Of a DNA stretch of 61,613 bases, positions 43,572-52,612 are shown piece by piece (the first letter of the stretch is position 1; every line of letters starts with the position of its first letter). The notes under the pieces are model-generated. The model ran no database searches and was not told the origin of the DNA. It worked only from the letters and a program-made list of their open reading frames with translations. Source of the DNA: Bradyrhizobium vignae (GTDB lineage Bacteria > Pseudomonadota > Alphaproteobacteria > Rhizobiales > Xanthobacteraceae); NCBI RefSeq assembly GCF_004114425.1, contig NZ_RDQF01000047.1, forward strand, positions 1-61,613, in the 5' to 3' direction. The position numbers and the translations under genes are program-made.

Positions 43572-46058
43572 ATGCGTGGGACACTCAGAGCCTTCATCTG
43601 CCTTCTGCTGCCGATCGTGGCTCTTGCCGCCGCCGCGCCGGATCAGGCGCGCGCGCAGCAGCCGGAAAAGCGCATTGCACTCGTGGTCGGCAACGGCGCC
43701 TATGCCAAGTCGCCACTGGCGACGACGGCCAATGATGCCGGCCTGATCGCGCAGACGCTGCAGGCGGCCGGCTTCGATGTGGTCGGCGCGCGCGATCTCG
43801 ACGGCGACACGCTGCGCAAGAGCATGCGCGATTTCATTCAGAAGGCCCAGGCTTCGGGACCGGGCACCGTCGCGATGATCTATCTCGCCGGCTACGGCGT
43901 GCAGCTGGCCGGCGAGAACTATTTCATCCCGGTCGATTCCAACATCACCCGCGACACCGACATACCGACCGAGGCCATGCGCATCAGTGACTATGCGCGC
44001 CAGCTCGCGTCCATTCCGCTCAAGGCCAATATCGTGGTGCTCGACGCGGCCCGCGCGCAGCCCTTTATCGAAGGCGGTCAGCCGATCGCGAGCGGTCTGG
44101 CGCTGGTCGAGCCCGAGGCGAACATGCTGATCGCCTTCAACGCCGCGCCCGGCACGGTGGCGCCGGAGGAGAAGGGGCCGTACGGAATCTATGCACAGTC
44201 GCTCGCCGAGATGATCCGCACCGGCGGCCTGCCGCTGCCCGAGGTGTTCGACCGCGTTCGCCTGCGCGTCAACGAGGCCTCCAAGGGCGCGCAGGTGCCC
44301 TGGAATGAGCAGAAAATATCGGCGCAATTCTCTTTCTTCGAGCGCGGACCCGATGCGCCGCCGCCGGAGGCTGCGCCCGACCAGGTCGCCGCAATCCGGA
44401 GCAAGCCGATCCGCGATCTCGGCGTGCAGGATGCCTATGCCGCCGCGCTCGAGCGCGACACCCTGGCGGCCTATGAGGAGTTTCTCGTGGCCTATCCCGG
44501 CGATCCGCTCGCCAAGCGCGTGATGGCGATCGTCGCCGCACGCCGCGAAGCCATCACATGGCGACGGACCTATCGGACCGACACGCCGGAGGCCTATTGG
44601 TCGTATATGCGCCGCTATCCGCGCGGCCCGCATGCGGCCGATGCGCGCCGACGCCTGGCGATCCTCACCGCGCCGGCCGAGCCGCCGCCGACCTTTGCGA
44701 TGATCGACTACGACGTGCCGCCACCGCCTCCGGAGGAGGTGGTCTATGTCGATCGTCCGGTGCTGTATTTCAGCGATCCCGTGTTCGACTTCGTGCCGCC
44801 GCCGCCGCCGCCGGTCTATTTCTGTCCGCCGCCGCCGCCCGATTTCGTCGTGCTGCCGCCGCCGCTGCCCGTGGTCGGCCTGTTCGTGCTGCCGCAGCCG
44901 GTGTTCGTGCCGATCCCGGCGTTCTATAGTCCGCCGGTCTATGTCGCGCCGCCGCCGAACAACATCATCTTCAATAACATCCACAACACCACGGTCATCA
45001 ACACCGTGATCAACCAGCCGCCCGCGCCGCCTGCGGGCGCCGCGGCCGGGCCGACGAGCCTGGCACCGGCCGTCGCCGGCCGTGCCACGCCGGCAGGTCC
45101 CGCTGTCCCGCAGGCCGTCGTGCAGCGCGCCGCCTTGATCCAGCAGGGAAAGGCGCCACTGCCGCCGAGCGCAACGATCCAGCCGACCGCGAGGCCCGTG
45201 ACACCTCCCGGGACACCGGCGAATGTCGCGCCCACTGCGGCGCCATCGCCCGCGCCACAGACCAAGTTGCCTCAGGCCAACACGCTGCCGGTTCCCGGCG
45301 CGCGTGGTGGTCCGCCAGCACCTCCGGCCGGGGCAGGACCTCTGCCCGGCGGCAGGCCCATGCCGCCGACGGCAACCGCACCCGGCACGACGCTGCCGAC
45401 GCATCCGGGGGCGCCAACGGCCGCGGCGCCCGCCACGACGCTACCGGGGCATCCTGGTGCGCCAACGGCGGCCGCTCCCGCGACCGCTGCGCCCGGCCAG
45501 CCGCCGAAGCCGCCAGTGGCACAGACCCCGCCCGGGACCGGTCCTGCCGAGCGCGCCAAGTCCGCGACGCGCGAGCCGGCCGGCTTGCCGCCGGCGACCA
45601 ACCCGTCCTCGGCCGCCGCCGGTCGGCCGGGCGCGCCGTCGCCTTCGGCCGCGCGCGAGCAGATCAGGTCGCCGAATCAGCCACCGCCTGCTCCGGCGCA
45701 GGCCGCCCGGCCTGCTGCACCGCCGCGGCCGCAGGCCGTGGCACGACCAACGCCTCCGCCGCCGGCAGCAGCGCTGCGCGCGGCGCCGCCGCCTCCGCCG
45801 CGTGTCGCATCGCCTCCGCCGACGCGGAACGCTCCGCCGGTGGCGGTCGCACGGCCTGCGCCCCCGCCGGTGGCCCGCCCGGCGCCTCCACCAATGGCGC
45901 GGCCCGCGCCTCCGCCACCGGCAGCCCGGCCGGCGCCTCCGCCGCCGCCCCGGATGGCTGTGGCACCGCCGCCGCCGCGTCCGGCAGCCCCACCGCCGCG
46001 GCCAGCGGCCCCGCCGCCGGCGGCAAAGAAGTGCCCGCCGAACCAGCCGAAATGCTAG
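43572..46058 (+). CDS. Caspase-fold protein without catalytic dyad, with long proline-rich tail
   Basis: 828 residues from ATG 43572. A signal peptide (FICLLLPIVALAAAA, ending near ARA) is followed by a C14 caspase-like domain: KRIALVVGNGAYA, then ANDAGLIAQTLQAAGFDV and ENYFIPVDSN. The catalytic histidine of the AGHG motif is tyrosine here (AGYG, Y108) and the catalytic cysteine of DACR is alanine (DAAR, A160). It should therefore be inactive as a protease. Residues about 370-828 are mostly Pro/Ala with PPPP runs, and one NNIIFNNIHNTTVINTVIN island. The exported tail may reach into the cell wall or bind partners. Confidence 0.85.
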   Translation: MRGTLRAFICLLLPIVALAAAAPDQARAQQPEKRIALVVGNGAYAKSPLATTANDAGLIAQTLQAAGFDVVGARDLDGDTLRKSMRDFIQKAQASGPGTVAMIYLAGYGVQLAGENYFIPVDSNITRDTDIPTEAMRISDYARQLASIPLKANIVVLDAARAQPFIEGGQPIASGLALVEPEANMLIAFNAAPGTVAPEEKGPYGIYAQSLAEMIRTGGLPLPEVFDRVRLRVNEASKGAQVPWNEQKISAQFSFFERGPDAPPPEAAPDQVAAIRSKPIRDLGVQDAYAAALERDTLAAYEEFLVAYPGDPLAKRVMAIVAARREAITWRRTYRTDTPEAYWSYMRRYPRGPHAADARRRLAILTAPAEPPPTFAMIDYDVPPPPPEEVVYVDRPVLYFSDPVFDFVPPPPPPVYFCPPPPPDFVVLPPPLPVVGLFVLPQPVFVPIPAFYSPPVYVAPPPNNIIFNNIHNTTVINTVINQPPAPPAGAAAGPTSLAPAVAGRATPAGPAVPQAVVQRAALIQQGKAPLPPSATIQPTARPVTPPGTPANVAPTAAPSPAPQTKLPQANTLPVPGARGGPPAPPAGAGPLPGGRPMPPTATAPGTTLPTHPGAPTAAAPATTLPGHPGAPTAAAPATAAPGQPPKPPVAQTPPGTGPAERAKSATREPAGLPPATNPSSAAAGRPGAPSPSAAREQIRSPNQPPPAPAQAARPAAPPRPQAVARPTPPPPAAALRAAPPPPPRVASPPPTRNAPPVAVARPAPPPVARPAPPPMARPAPPPPAARPAPPPPPRMAVAPPPPRPAAPPPRPAAPPPAAKKCPPNQPKC

Positions 46059-46127
46059 GATACGGCGCGCGGTTGACGGACCAGGCGTTCGGCGGGCGAG
46101 ACCCGCCCCCGAAAGGCCCTTATTTCC

Positions 46128-46155
46128 TTGCTTCTGGCCGAAATGGCGCTATATA
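46128..46155 (+). promoter_or_regulatory. Probable rpsB-tsf promoter
   Basis: TTGCTT (46128-46133) and TATATA (46150-46155) are 16 bp apart. The -10 lies inside the palindrome GCGCTATATAGCGC. This leaves an untranslated leader of about 105 bases before rpsB, long enough for S2 feedback control. Confidence 0.55.
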
Positions 46156-46268
46156 GCGCGCCATCTCACACGGAAACATGGCTCACAAGGCCGTCCGGTG
46201 GCAGCCGGGGCGAGAACGCTCCGTTTTGCTCACACGTTTCCGGAGGAACCAACCGGAGAATTAGAACG

Positions 46269-47264
46269 ATGGCGCTACCCGACTTCACCATGCGTCAGCT
46301 GCTCGAAGCTGGCGTGCACTTCGGCCACCAGGCCCACCGCTGGAATCCGAAAATGGCTCCGTTCATTTTCGGCACCCGCAACAACATCCACATCGTCGAC
46401 CTCGCTCAGACCGTGCCGATGCTGCACCAGGCTCTCCAGGCCGTCAGCGACACGGTGGCCAAGGGCGGCCGCATCCTGTTCGTCGGCACCAAGCGCCAGG
46501 CGCAGGACGGTGTTGCGGACGCGGCCAAGCGCTGCGCGCAGTATTTCGTCAATTCGCGCTGGCTCGGCGGCACGCTGACCAACTGGAAGACGATCTCGGC
46601 CTCGATCAAGCGCCTGCGTCACCTCGACGACGTGCTCTCGAGCGGAGAAGCCAATTCCTACACGAAGAAGGAGCGCCTGACGCTGCAGCGCGAGCGCGAC
46701 AAGCTCGACCGCTCGCTCGGCGGCATCAAGGACATGGGCGGTCTGCCCGACCTGATCTTCGTGATCGACACCAACAAGGAAGACATCGCGATCCAGGAAG
46801 CCCAGCGGCTCAACATCCCGGTCGCCGCGATCGTCGACACCAATTCGGACCCCAAGGGCATCACCTATGTGGTCCCCGGCAATGACGACGCCGGCCGCGC
46901 CATTTCGCTGTACTGCGATCTCGTTGCGCGTGCGGCGATCGACGGCATCTCGCGCGCCCAGGGTGATTCGGGCATCGACGTCGGCGCTTCGGCTGAGCCG
47001 GTCGCCGAAGAGCTTCCGGCGCCCTCGTCGAGCGGCTTCCAGGGCCTTGCGGGTCCGCGTGGCACCGCCGACGACCTCAAGAAGCTCCCGGGCGTGTCGG
47101 GTGCGATCGAGAAGAAGTTCAACGATCTCGGCATCTTCCACTACTGGCAGCTCGCCGAGCTCGACCACGACACCGCGCTCACGATCGGCGAAGAAGTCGG
47201 TCTGCCGAGCCGTGCGGATGCCTGGGTGGCCAAGGCCAAGGCGCTGACCGCGGAAGCGGAATAG
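46269..47264 (+). CDS. rpsB: 30S ribosomal protein bS2, extended form
   Basis: 331 residues from ATG 46269. The core is classic S2: MRQLLEAGVHFGHQAHRWNPKM, FVNSRWLGGTLTNWKTI, and PVAAIVDTNSDP. It is about 90 residues longer than the E. coli protein. The extra C-terminus holds an acidic, alanine-rich linker and a helix-hairpin-helix-like DDLKKLPGVSGAIEKKFNDLG. Such extensions are common in alphaproteobacteria. It is the first gene of a run with tsf, pyrH and frr. Confidence 0.96.
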   Translation: MALPDFTMRQLLEAGVHFGHQAHRWNPKMAPFIFGTRNNIHIVDLAQTVPMLHQALQAVSDTVAKGGRILFVGTKRQAQDGVADAAKRCAQYFVNSRWLGGTLTNWKTISASIKRLRHLDDVLSSGEANSYTKKERLTLQRERDKLDRSLGGIKDMGGLPDLIFVIDTNKEDIAIQEAQRLNIPVAAIVDTNSDPKGITYVVPGNDDAGRAISLYCDLVARAAIDGISRAQGDSGIDVGASAEPVAEELPAPSSSGFQGLAGPRGTADDLKKLPGVSGAIEKKFNDLGIFHYWQLAELDHDTALTIGEEVGLPSRADAWVAKAKALTAEAE

Positions 47265-47397
47265 TCAAAAAGAGCGATGGGTTGGCCGGATAGGATCCGG
47301 CCACCATTTCAGTTGACGCGAATCCCTGAGATGGACCGCGGCGGGGCGCTTCGATGCCGCGCTGCGGCAAACCGCCAGGCACAAAGGATTTTCAACG

Positions 47398-48321
47398 ATG
47401 GCAACGATCACAGCTGCGATGGTCAAGGACCTGCGCGAGTCGACCGGCGCAGGCATGATGGACTGCAAAGCCGCGCTCACGGAGACCAACGGCGACATGG
47501 AAGCGGCGCAGGACTGGCTGCGCAAGAAAGGTCTGTCCAAGGCCGCCAAGAAGTCCGGCCGCGTCGCGGCCGAGGGCCTGATCGGCGCACTCACCAAGGG
47601 CACCAAGGGCGTCGTGGTCGAGGTCAACTCCGAGACCGACTTCGTCGCGCGCAACGGCCAGTTCCAGGGCCTGGTCAAGATGATCGCCCAGGTCGCGTTC
47701 GACGTCGGTGCCGATGTCGAGAAGATCAAGGCCGCCAAGGTCGGCGACGTCACGATCGAAACCGCGATCAATGATGCGATCGCCACCATCGGCGAGAACA
47801 TGACGCTGCGCCGCGCCGCCCAGCTCGAGGTGAGCCAGGGCGTGGTTTCTCACTACGTCCACGGGGCCGTCGTCGAAGGCGCCGGCAAGATGGGCGTGAT
47901 CGTGGCGCTGGAATCGCCGGGCAAGGCCGAGGAGCTCGCCGCGCTCGGCCGTCAGATCGCGATGCATGTCGCGGCGGCCAACCCGCTGGCGCTCGATCCG
48001 TCGGGCCTCGATCCGGCCGTGGTCAAGCGCGAGAAGGACGTGCTCGCCGACAAATACCGTCAGCAGGGCAAGCCCGAGAACGTGATCGAGAAGATCGTCG
48101 AGTCCGGCCTCAAGACCTACTACAAGGAAGTCTGCCTGCTCGAGCAGGCCTTCATCCACGACACCGGCAAGTCGGTGGCGCAGGCGGTGAAGGAGGCTGA
48201 AGGCAAAGTCGGCGGGCCTGTGAAGATCGCCGGCTTTGTGCGCTATGCTCTCGGCGAGGGAATCGAGAAGCAGGAAAGCGACTTCGCGGCCGAGGTCGCC
48301 GCTGCCAGCGGCAAGAAGTAA
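47398..48321 (+). CDS. tsf: Elongation factor Ts
   Basis: 307 residues. The N-terminal UBA-like part reads KDLRESTGAGMMDCKAALTETNGDMEAAQDWLRKKG, and the TDFVARN motif that contacts EF-Tu follows at about residue 80. The C-terminal dimerisation region ends FVRYALGEGIEK. It recycles EF-Tu-GDP to the GTP form. It lies 133 bp after rpsB, the conserved order. Confidence 0.96.
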   Translation: MATITAAMVKDLRESTGAGMMDCKAALTETNGDMEAAQDWLRKKGLSKAAKKSGRVAAEGLIGALTKGTKGVVVEVNSETDFVARNGQFQGLVKMIAQVAFDVGADVEKIKAAKVGDVTIETAINDAIATIGENMTLRRAAQLEVSQGVVSHYVHGAVVEGAGKMGVIVALESPGKAEELAALGRQIAMHVAAANPLALDPSGLDPAVVKREKDVLADKYRQQGKPENVIEKIVESGLKTYYKEVCLLEQAFIHDTGKSVAQAVKEAEGKVGGPVKIAGFVRYALGEGIEKQESDFAAEVAAASGKK

Positions 48322-48382
48322 GCGCCGGAACACCTCCTTCCGGCGTGCCGCCGGAAGCGGCGCCCGGAGAAGGAAAGTGCTC

Positions 48383-49099
48383 ATGACTGATCCGGTCTAT
48401 CGTCGCGTCGTGATCAAGCTGTCCGGCGAATATCTCGCGGGGCAGCAAGGCTTTGGCATCGATCAGCCGACAGTCGACCGGGTTGCGGACGATCTGATCG
48501 CGGCCCGTAATCTCGGGACCGAGGTTGCGGTCGTGATCGGCGGCGGCAACATGGTCCGTGGCGTCGAGGTCTCCTCCCGCGGGGTGTCGCGCACGACCGG
48601 CGACACCATGGGCATGCTCGCCACCATCATGAACTGCCTCGCGCTGGAAGCGGCGATCGAGCGCAAGGGCACGCCGGCACGGACGCTGTCGGCCTTCGTC
48701 ATGCCCGAGATTTCCGAGCTGTTCACCCGCACTGCGGCACACAAATACCTCGCCGAAGGCCGGATCGTGCTGCTTGGCGGCGGGACGGGCAATCCGTTCT
48801 TCACCACCGACACGACCGCGGTGCTGCGGGCCGCCGAGATCGGCGCACAGGCGGTTCTGAAGGCGACCAATGTCGACGGGGTCTACTCGGCCGACCCGAA
48901 GAAGGATCCGGCCGCGACGCGGTTCGACCGCCTGACGCATTCGCAGGCGATCGCGGGTGGTTACAAGGTGATGGATGCGACCGCCTTCGCGCTTGCCCGC
49001 GAGACATCGCTGCCTATCATCGTATTCTCGATCGCGGAGCCGGGCTCGATCGGCGCGATTCTGCGTGGCGTCGGCCACGGAACCATCGTCGCCGGCTGA
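48383..49099 (+). CDS. pyrH: UMP kinase
   Basis: 238 residues from ATG 48383 (GTG 48377 is possible), behind AGGAAAG. The amino-acid-kinase fold shows VVIKLSGEYLAG, the glycine loop VVIGGGNMVRG, and DGVYSADPKKDP. It phosphorylates UMP to UDP in pyrimidine nucleotide synthesis. It is in the conserved tsf-pyrH-frr order. Confidence 0.96.
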   Translation: MTDPVYRRVVIKLSGEYLAGQQGFGIDQPTVDRVADDLIAARNLGTEVAVVIGGGNMVRGVEVSSRGVSRTTGDTMGMLATIMNCLALEAAIERKGTPARTLSAFVMPEISELFTRTAAHKYLAEGRIVLLGGGTGNPFFTTDTTAVLRAAEIGAQAVLKATNVDGVYSADPKKDPAATRFDRLTHSQAIAGGYKVMDATAFALARETSLPIIVFSIAEPGSIGAILRGVGHGTIVAG

Positions 49100-49166
49100 C
49101 GGCTCGTCTGGCGCCCCCCGAGGGAAGGGCGCGGAGCGGTCGCCGGGATTTTGAAGGAGAAACGTG

Positions 49167-49730
49167 ATGGCCACGGGTAATTTCGACCTCAACGAAGTGA
49201 AGCGCCGCATGCAAGGCGCCGTCCAGTCCCTCAAGCACGAGCTCGGCGGCCTGCGCACCGGCCGCGCCTCCGCCTCGATGCTCGATCCGGTGCAGGTCGA
49301 GGCTTATGGCAGTCACATGCCACTCAATCAGCTCGCCACGGTCAGTGTGCCGGAGCCCCGGCTGATCTCGGTGCAGGTCTGGGACAAGTCGATGGTCAAG
49401 GCAGTGGAGAAGGCGATCGTCGATTCCAATCTCGGCCTGTCGCCGGCGACCGAGGGGCAGGTGCTGCGCCTGCGCATTCCCGAGCTCAACGAGGAGCGGC
49501 GCAAGGAGCTGGTGAAGGTCGCGCACAAATATGCCGAAGCCGCCAAGGTCGCCGCGCGCCATGTCCGCCGCGACGGTCTCGACGTGCTCAAGAAGCTCGA
49601 GAAGAATCACGAGATGTCGGAGGACGATCAGAAGCGTCACGCCGACGAGGTGCAGAAGGCGACCGACGGCACCATTTCCGAGATCGACCAGTTGCTGGCC
49701 GCCAAGGAAAAAGAAATCCTCACCGTTTAA
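49167..49730 (+). CDS. frr: Ribosome recycling factor
   Basis: 187 residues from ATG 49167 (GTG 49164 is in frame), behind GAAGGAGA. It has the three-helix bundle landmarks LKHELGGLRTGRASASMLDPVQVEAYG, then RIPELNEERRKELVKVAHKYAE and VRRDGLDVLKK. It splits post-termination ribosomes together with EF-G. uppS starts 12 bp after its stop. Confidence 0.96.
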   Translation: MATGNFDLNEVKRRMQGAVQSLKHELGGLRTGRASASMLDPVQVEAYGSHMPLNQLATVSVPEPRLISVQVWDKSMVKAVEKAIVDSNLGLSPATEGQVLRLRIPELNEERRKELVKVAHKYAEAAKVAARHVRRDGLDVLKKLEKNHEMSEDDQKRHADEVQKATDGTISEIDQLLAAKEKEILTV

Positions 49731-49742
49731 GGCATCGCCTTC

Positions 49743-50501
49743 ATGTCCAACGCCGCCGCGCCCGCAACGGAAGGACCCGATAGGTCCGAAGCGCCTGCGC
49801 ATGTCGCCATCATCATGGATGGCAACGGGCGCTGGGCGGCCGCGCGCGGCTTGCCCCGTGCGGAAGGGCATCGCCGCGGTGTGGACGCGCTGCGCCGCGT
49901 GGTGCGCGCCTCGCACGAACTCGGCATTCGCTATCTCACCATCTTCTCGTTCTCTTCGGAGAACTGGTCGCGCCCGGCGAGCGAGATAGGCGATCTGTTC
50001 GGTCTGCTGCGGCGCTTCATCCGCAACGATCTGGCGAGCCTGCATCGCGACGGCGTCAAGGTTCGCATCATCGGCGAGCGCGAGGGGCTCGAAAGCGATA
50101 TCTGCGCGCTGCTCAACGAGGCCGAGGAGCTGACGCGCGACAACACGCGCCTGACGCTCGTCGTCGCCTTCAACTACGGCTCGCGGCAGGAGATCGCGAA
50201 AGCGGCGCAGAAGCTCGCCCGCGAGGTCGCGGAAGGCAGACGGGATCCTGCCACGATCGACGCCGAGACACTGGGGGCGCATCTCGACGCGCCCGACATT
50301 CCCGACCCCGATCTCATCATCCGCACCAGCGGCGAGCAGCGCCTGTCCAATTTCCTGATGTGGCAGGCCGCCTATAGCGAGCTCGTGTTCGTGCCGATCC
50401 ACTGGCCCGACTTCGACAAGGCGGCACTCGAGAGCGCGATCGCCGAATTTGCCAGGCGCGAGCGCCGTTTCGGCGGCTTGGTCGCAAAGACCGCCTCGTG
50501 A
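49743..50501 (+). CDS. uppS: Undecaprenyl diphosphate synthase (cis-prenyltransferase)
   Basis: 252 residues. The catalytic aspartate and pyrophosphate loop are in HVAIIMDGNGRWAAARGLPR; later landmarks are TIFSFSSENWSRP and PDLIIRTSGEQRLSNFLMWQ. It makes C55-PP, the carrier lipid for peptidoglycan and O-antigen. It overlaps the next gene: GTG of cdsA at 50498 lies within its last codons. Confidence 0.95.
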   Translation: MSNAAAPATEGPDRSEAPAHVAIIMDGNGRWAAARGLPRAEGHRRGVDALRRVVRASHELGIRYLTIFSFSSENWSRPASEIGDLFGLLRRFIRNDLASLHRDGVKVRIIGEREGLESDICALLNEAEELTRDNTRLTLVVAFNYGSRQEIAKAAQKLAREVAEGRRDPATIDAETLGAHLDAPDIPDPDLIIRTSGEQRLSNFLMWQAAYSELVFVPIHWPDFDKAALESAIAEFARRERRFGGLVAKTAS

Positions 50502-51340
50502 GCGAACCCGACGCCGCACCGGCGGGCTCTCAGCCCGCCCCGAGCAATCTCGTGCTGCGAGTCCTCGCAGCACTGGTGCTGGCGCCGCTTGCCGTTGCGC
50601 TCGCCTACGCCGGCGGCTGGCTTTGGGCGCTGCTCGTCACCCTGGTGTCGATCGGGCTGTTCGCGGAATGGCTGACGGTGGTGGGCGCGAGCTCGGTTGC
50701 GCTGACGGGGGCGGGGACCATCGTCATCGCCACCATGGGATTCTGCGTGACCTTCGGTGCGCTGAAGACCGCCATCATCACGGGCTGCATCGGCGGTGCG
50801 ATCGTGATGCTGATTGCGCGAGGCAAGTTCGTCTGGGCGGCGACTGGATTTGCCTATGCATCGGCGGCGCTGCTGGCCTCGATCCTGGTGCGGAAGGATC
50901 TCGTCAACGGCTTCTCCGCACTGATGTTCGTGCTGCTCGTGGTGTGGGCGACCGATATTGGCGGCTATTTCGCCGGCCGCAGCATCGGCGGGCCGAAGCT
51001 GTGGCCGCGCGTCAGTCCGAAAAAGACCTGGGCCGGAGCGCTCGGCGGCTTTGCGGCGAGCCTTGTGGTTGCGGCCGGATTTGCCGCCTGCGGGATCGGA
51101 AAGGCGGTTCCACTGCTGCTCGTCAGCGCCGTCCTGTCGGTGGTTTCGCAGCTCGGCGATCTCTTCGAATCCGCCGTGAAGCGGCGCTTCGGGGTCAAGG
51201 ATTCCAGTCACTTAATTCCCGGTCATGGCGGGCTTCTGGACCGTCTGGACGGTTTTGTCGCCGCCATCCTGGCGGCATGGATTATCGGCTTCGTCCGCCA
51301 TGGTGTGCATAGCGCCGGAAGCGGTCTTATGGTTTGGTGA
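50498..51340 (+). CDS. cdsA: Phosphatidate cytidylyltransferase
   Basis: 280 residues from GTG 50498. It is an inner-membrane enzyme with about seven spans. The family signature is in the C-terminal half: SPKKTWAGALGGFAASL, then SQLGDLFESAVKRRFGVKDSSHLIPGHGGLLDRLDG. It makes CDP-diacylglycerol, the precursor of all phospholipids. It overlaps uppS and lies 4 bp before dxr. Confidence 0.94.
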   Translation: MSEPDAAPAGSQPAPSNLVLRVLAALVLAPLAVALAYAGGWLWALLVTLVSIGLFAEWLTVVGASSVALTGAGTIVIATMGFCVTFGALKTAIITGCIGGAIVMLIARGKFVWAATGFAYASAALLASILVRKDLVNGFSALMFVLLVVWATDIGGYFAGRSIGGPKLWPRVSPKKTWAGALGGFAASLVVAAGFAACGIGKAVPLLLVSAVLSVVSQLGDLFESAVKRRFGVKDSSHLIPGHGGLLDRLDGFVAAILAAWIIGFVRHGVHSAGSGLMVW

Positions 51341-51344
51341 GGAT

Positions 51345-52568
51345 ATGAGCGCGGTCCCATTGCGTAACAACAGGCTTGCTGCGTCCGACGTCCGCAGCGT
51401 CACGGTCCTCGGCGCCACCGGCTCGATTGGCGACAGCACGATGGATCTGTTGCGCGCCTCGCCCGAGCGCTACCGCGTCGAAGCGCTGACGGCGAACGGC
51501 AATGTCGCAGCGCTGGCCAAGCTCGCCAGGGAATTCTCCGCGCGCTTTGTGGCGATCGCCGACACCTCCAAGCTCGCCGAGCTCAAGGCCGCACTGGCCG
51601 GCACCGGCACCGAATGCGGCGCCGGCGAAAGCGCGGTGATCGAGGCCGGCGCGCGTCCGGCCGATTGGGTGATGGCGGCCGTGAGCGGCGCTGCCGGACT
51701 GAAGCCGGCGCTGGCGGCGGTCGACCGCGGCGCCCATGTCGCGCTCGCCAACAAGGAATGCCTCGTTTGCGCCGGCGATTTCTTCATGCAGCGCGCGGCG
51801 AAAGCGGGTGCCTGCATCCTGCCCGCCGATTCCGAGCACAACGCGCTGTTCCAGGCGCTGAGCTCAGGTAACCGTGACGAGCTCGTCCGTGTCATCATCA
51901 CGGCCTCCGGCGGCCCGTTCCGGACCTGGAAGCCTGCCGACATCGAGCAGGCGACGCTCGATCAGGCCCTGAAGCATCCGAACTGGAGCATGGGCCAGAA
52001 GATAACGATCGATTCCGCCTCGATGATGAACAAGGGCCTCGAGGTGATCGAGGCATCCTATCTGTTTGCGCTCTCGCCGGACGAGATCGACGTTCTCGTT
52101 CATCCGCAGTCGATCATCCACGGCATGGTCGAGTTTTCCGACTGCTCGGTGGTCGCCCAGCTCGGCGCGCCCGACATGCGCACGCCGATCGCGCATTGCC
52201 TCGGCTGGCCTGATCGCATCAAGGGGCCGGCGGCCAAGCTCGACCTTGCCAAGATCGGTCAGCTGACTTTCGAAGCGCCGGACTTCGAGCGGTTCCCCGG
52301 ACTACGGCTGGCTTACGATTCGCTCCGAACCGGGAAGGGGGCGACCACGGTTTACAACGCCGCCAACGAGGTCGCGGTCGCCGCCTTCATCGCCGGCAAG
52401 ATCCGGTTCGGTGCGATTGCCCGGCTGGTCGAGGCGACCCTTGACGATTGGATCAAGGGCGGGAATCAGGCGCCCCTGACGTCCGCCGACGATGCAATCT
52501 CCGTTGACCATGTTGCTCGAAATAGGGCTGCCGCCCTATTGCCTCAAATTGCCTTAAAGGCATCCTAG
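51345..52568 (+). CDS. dxr: 1-deoxy-D-xylulose 5-phosphate reductoisomerase
   Basis: 407 residues from ATG 51345; the open frame reaches back to 51225 only as overlap with cdsA. The NADPH loop is TVLGATGSIGDSTMDLL, and the metal/substrate site is in LPADSEHNALFQAL and NWSMGQKITIDSASMMNKGLEVIEA. It makes methylerythritol phosphate in the cytosolic isoprenoid pathway, feeding UppS among others. rseP follows after 44 bp. Confidence 0.96.
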   Translation: MSAVPLRNNRLAASDVRSVTVLGATGSIGDSTMDLLRASPERYRVEALTANGNVAALAKLAREFSARFVAIADTSKLAELKAALAGTGTECGAGESAVIEAGARPADWVMAAVSGAAGLKPALAAVDRGAHVALANKECLVCAGDFFMQRAAKAGACILPADSEHNALFQALSSGNRDELVRVIITASGGPFRTWKPADIEQATLDQALKHPNWSMGQKITIDSASMMNKGLEVIEASYLFALSPDEIDVLVHPQSIIHGMVEFSDCSVVAQLGAPDMRTPIAHCLGWPDRIKGPAAKLDLAKIGQLTFEAPDFERFPGLRLAYDSLRTGKGATTVYNAANEVAVAAFIAGKIRFGAIARLVEATLDDWIKGGNQAPLTSADDAISVDHVARNRAAALLPQIALKAS

Positions 52569-52612
52569 TTGGTTCGCGACCAGGGCCTTAAGGCGCTGGG
52601 TGAGGGAATTCG

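Noticed and set aside
46081..46110. A terminator hairpin after the caspase-like gene (GGCGGG...CCCGCC)
   Set aside because: The stem is only 6 bp and no T-run follows.
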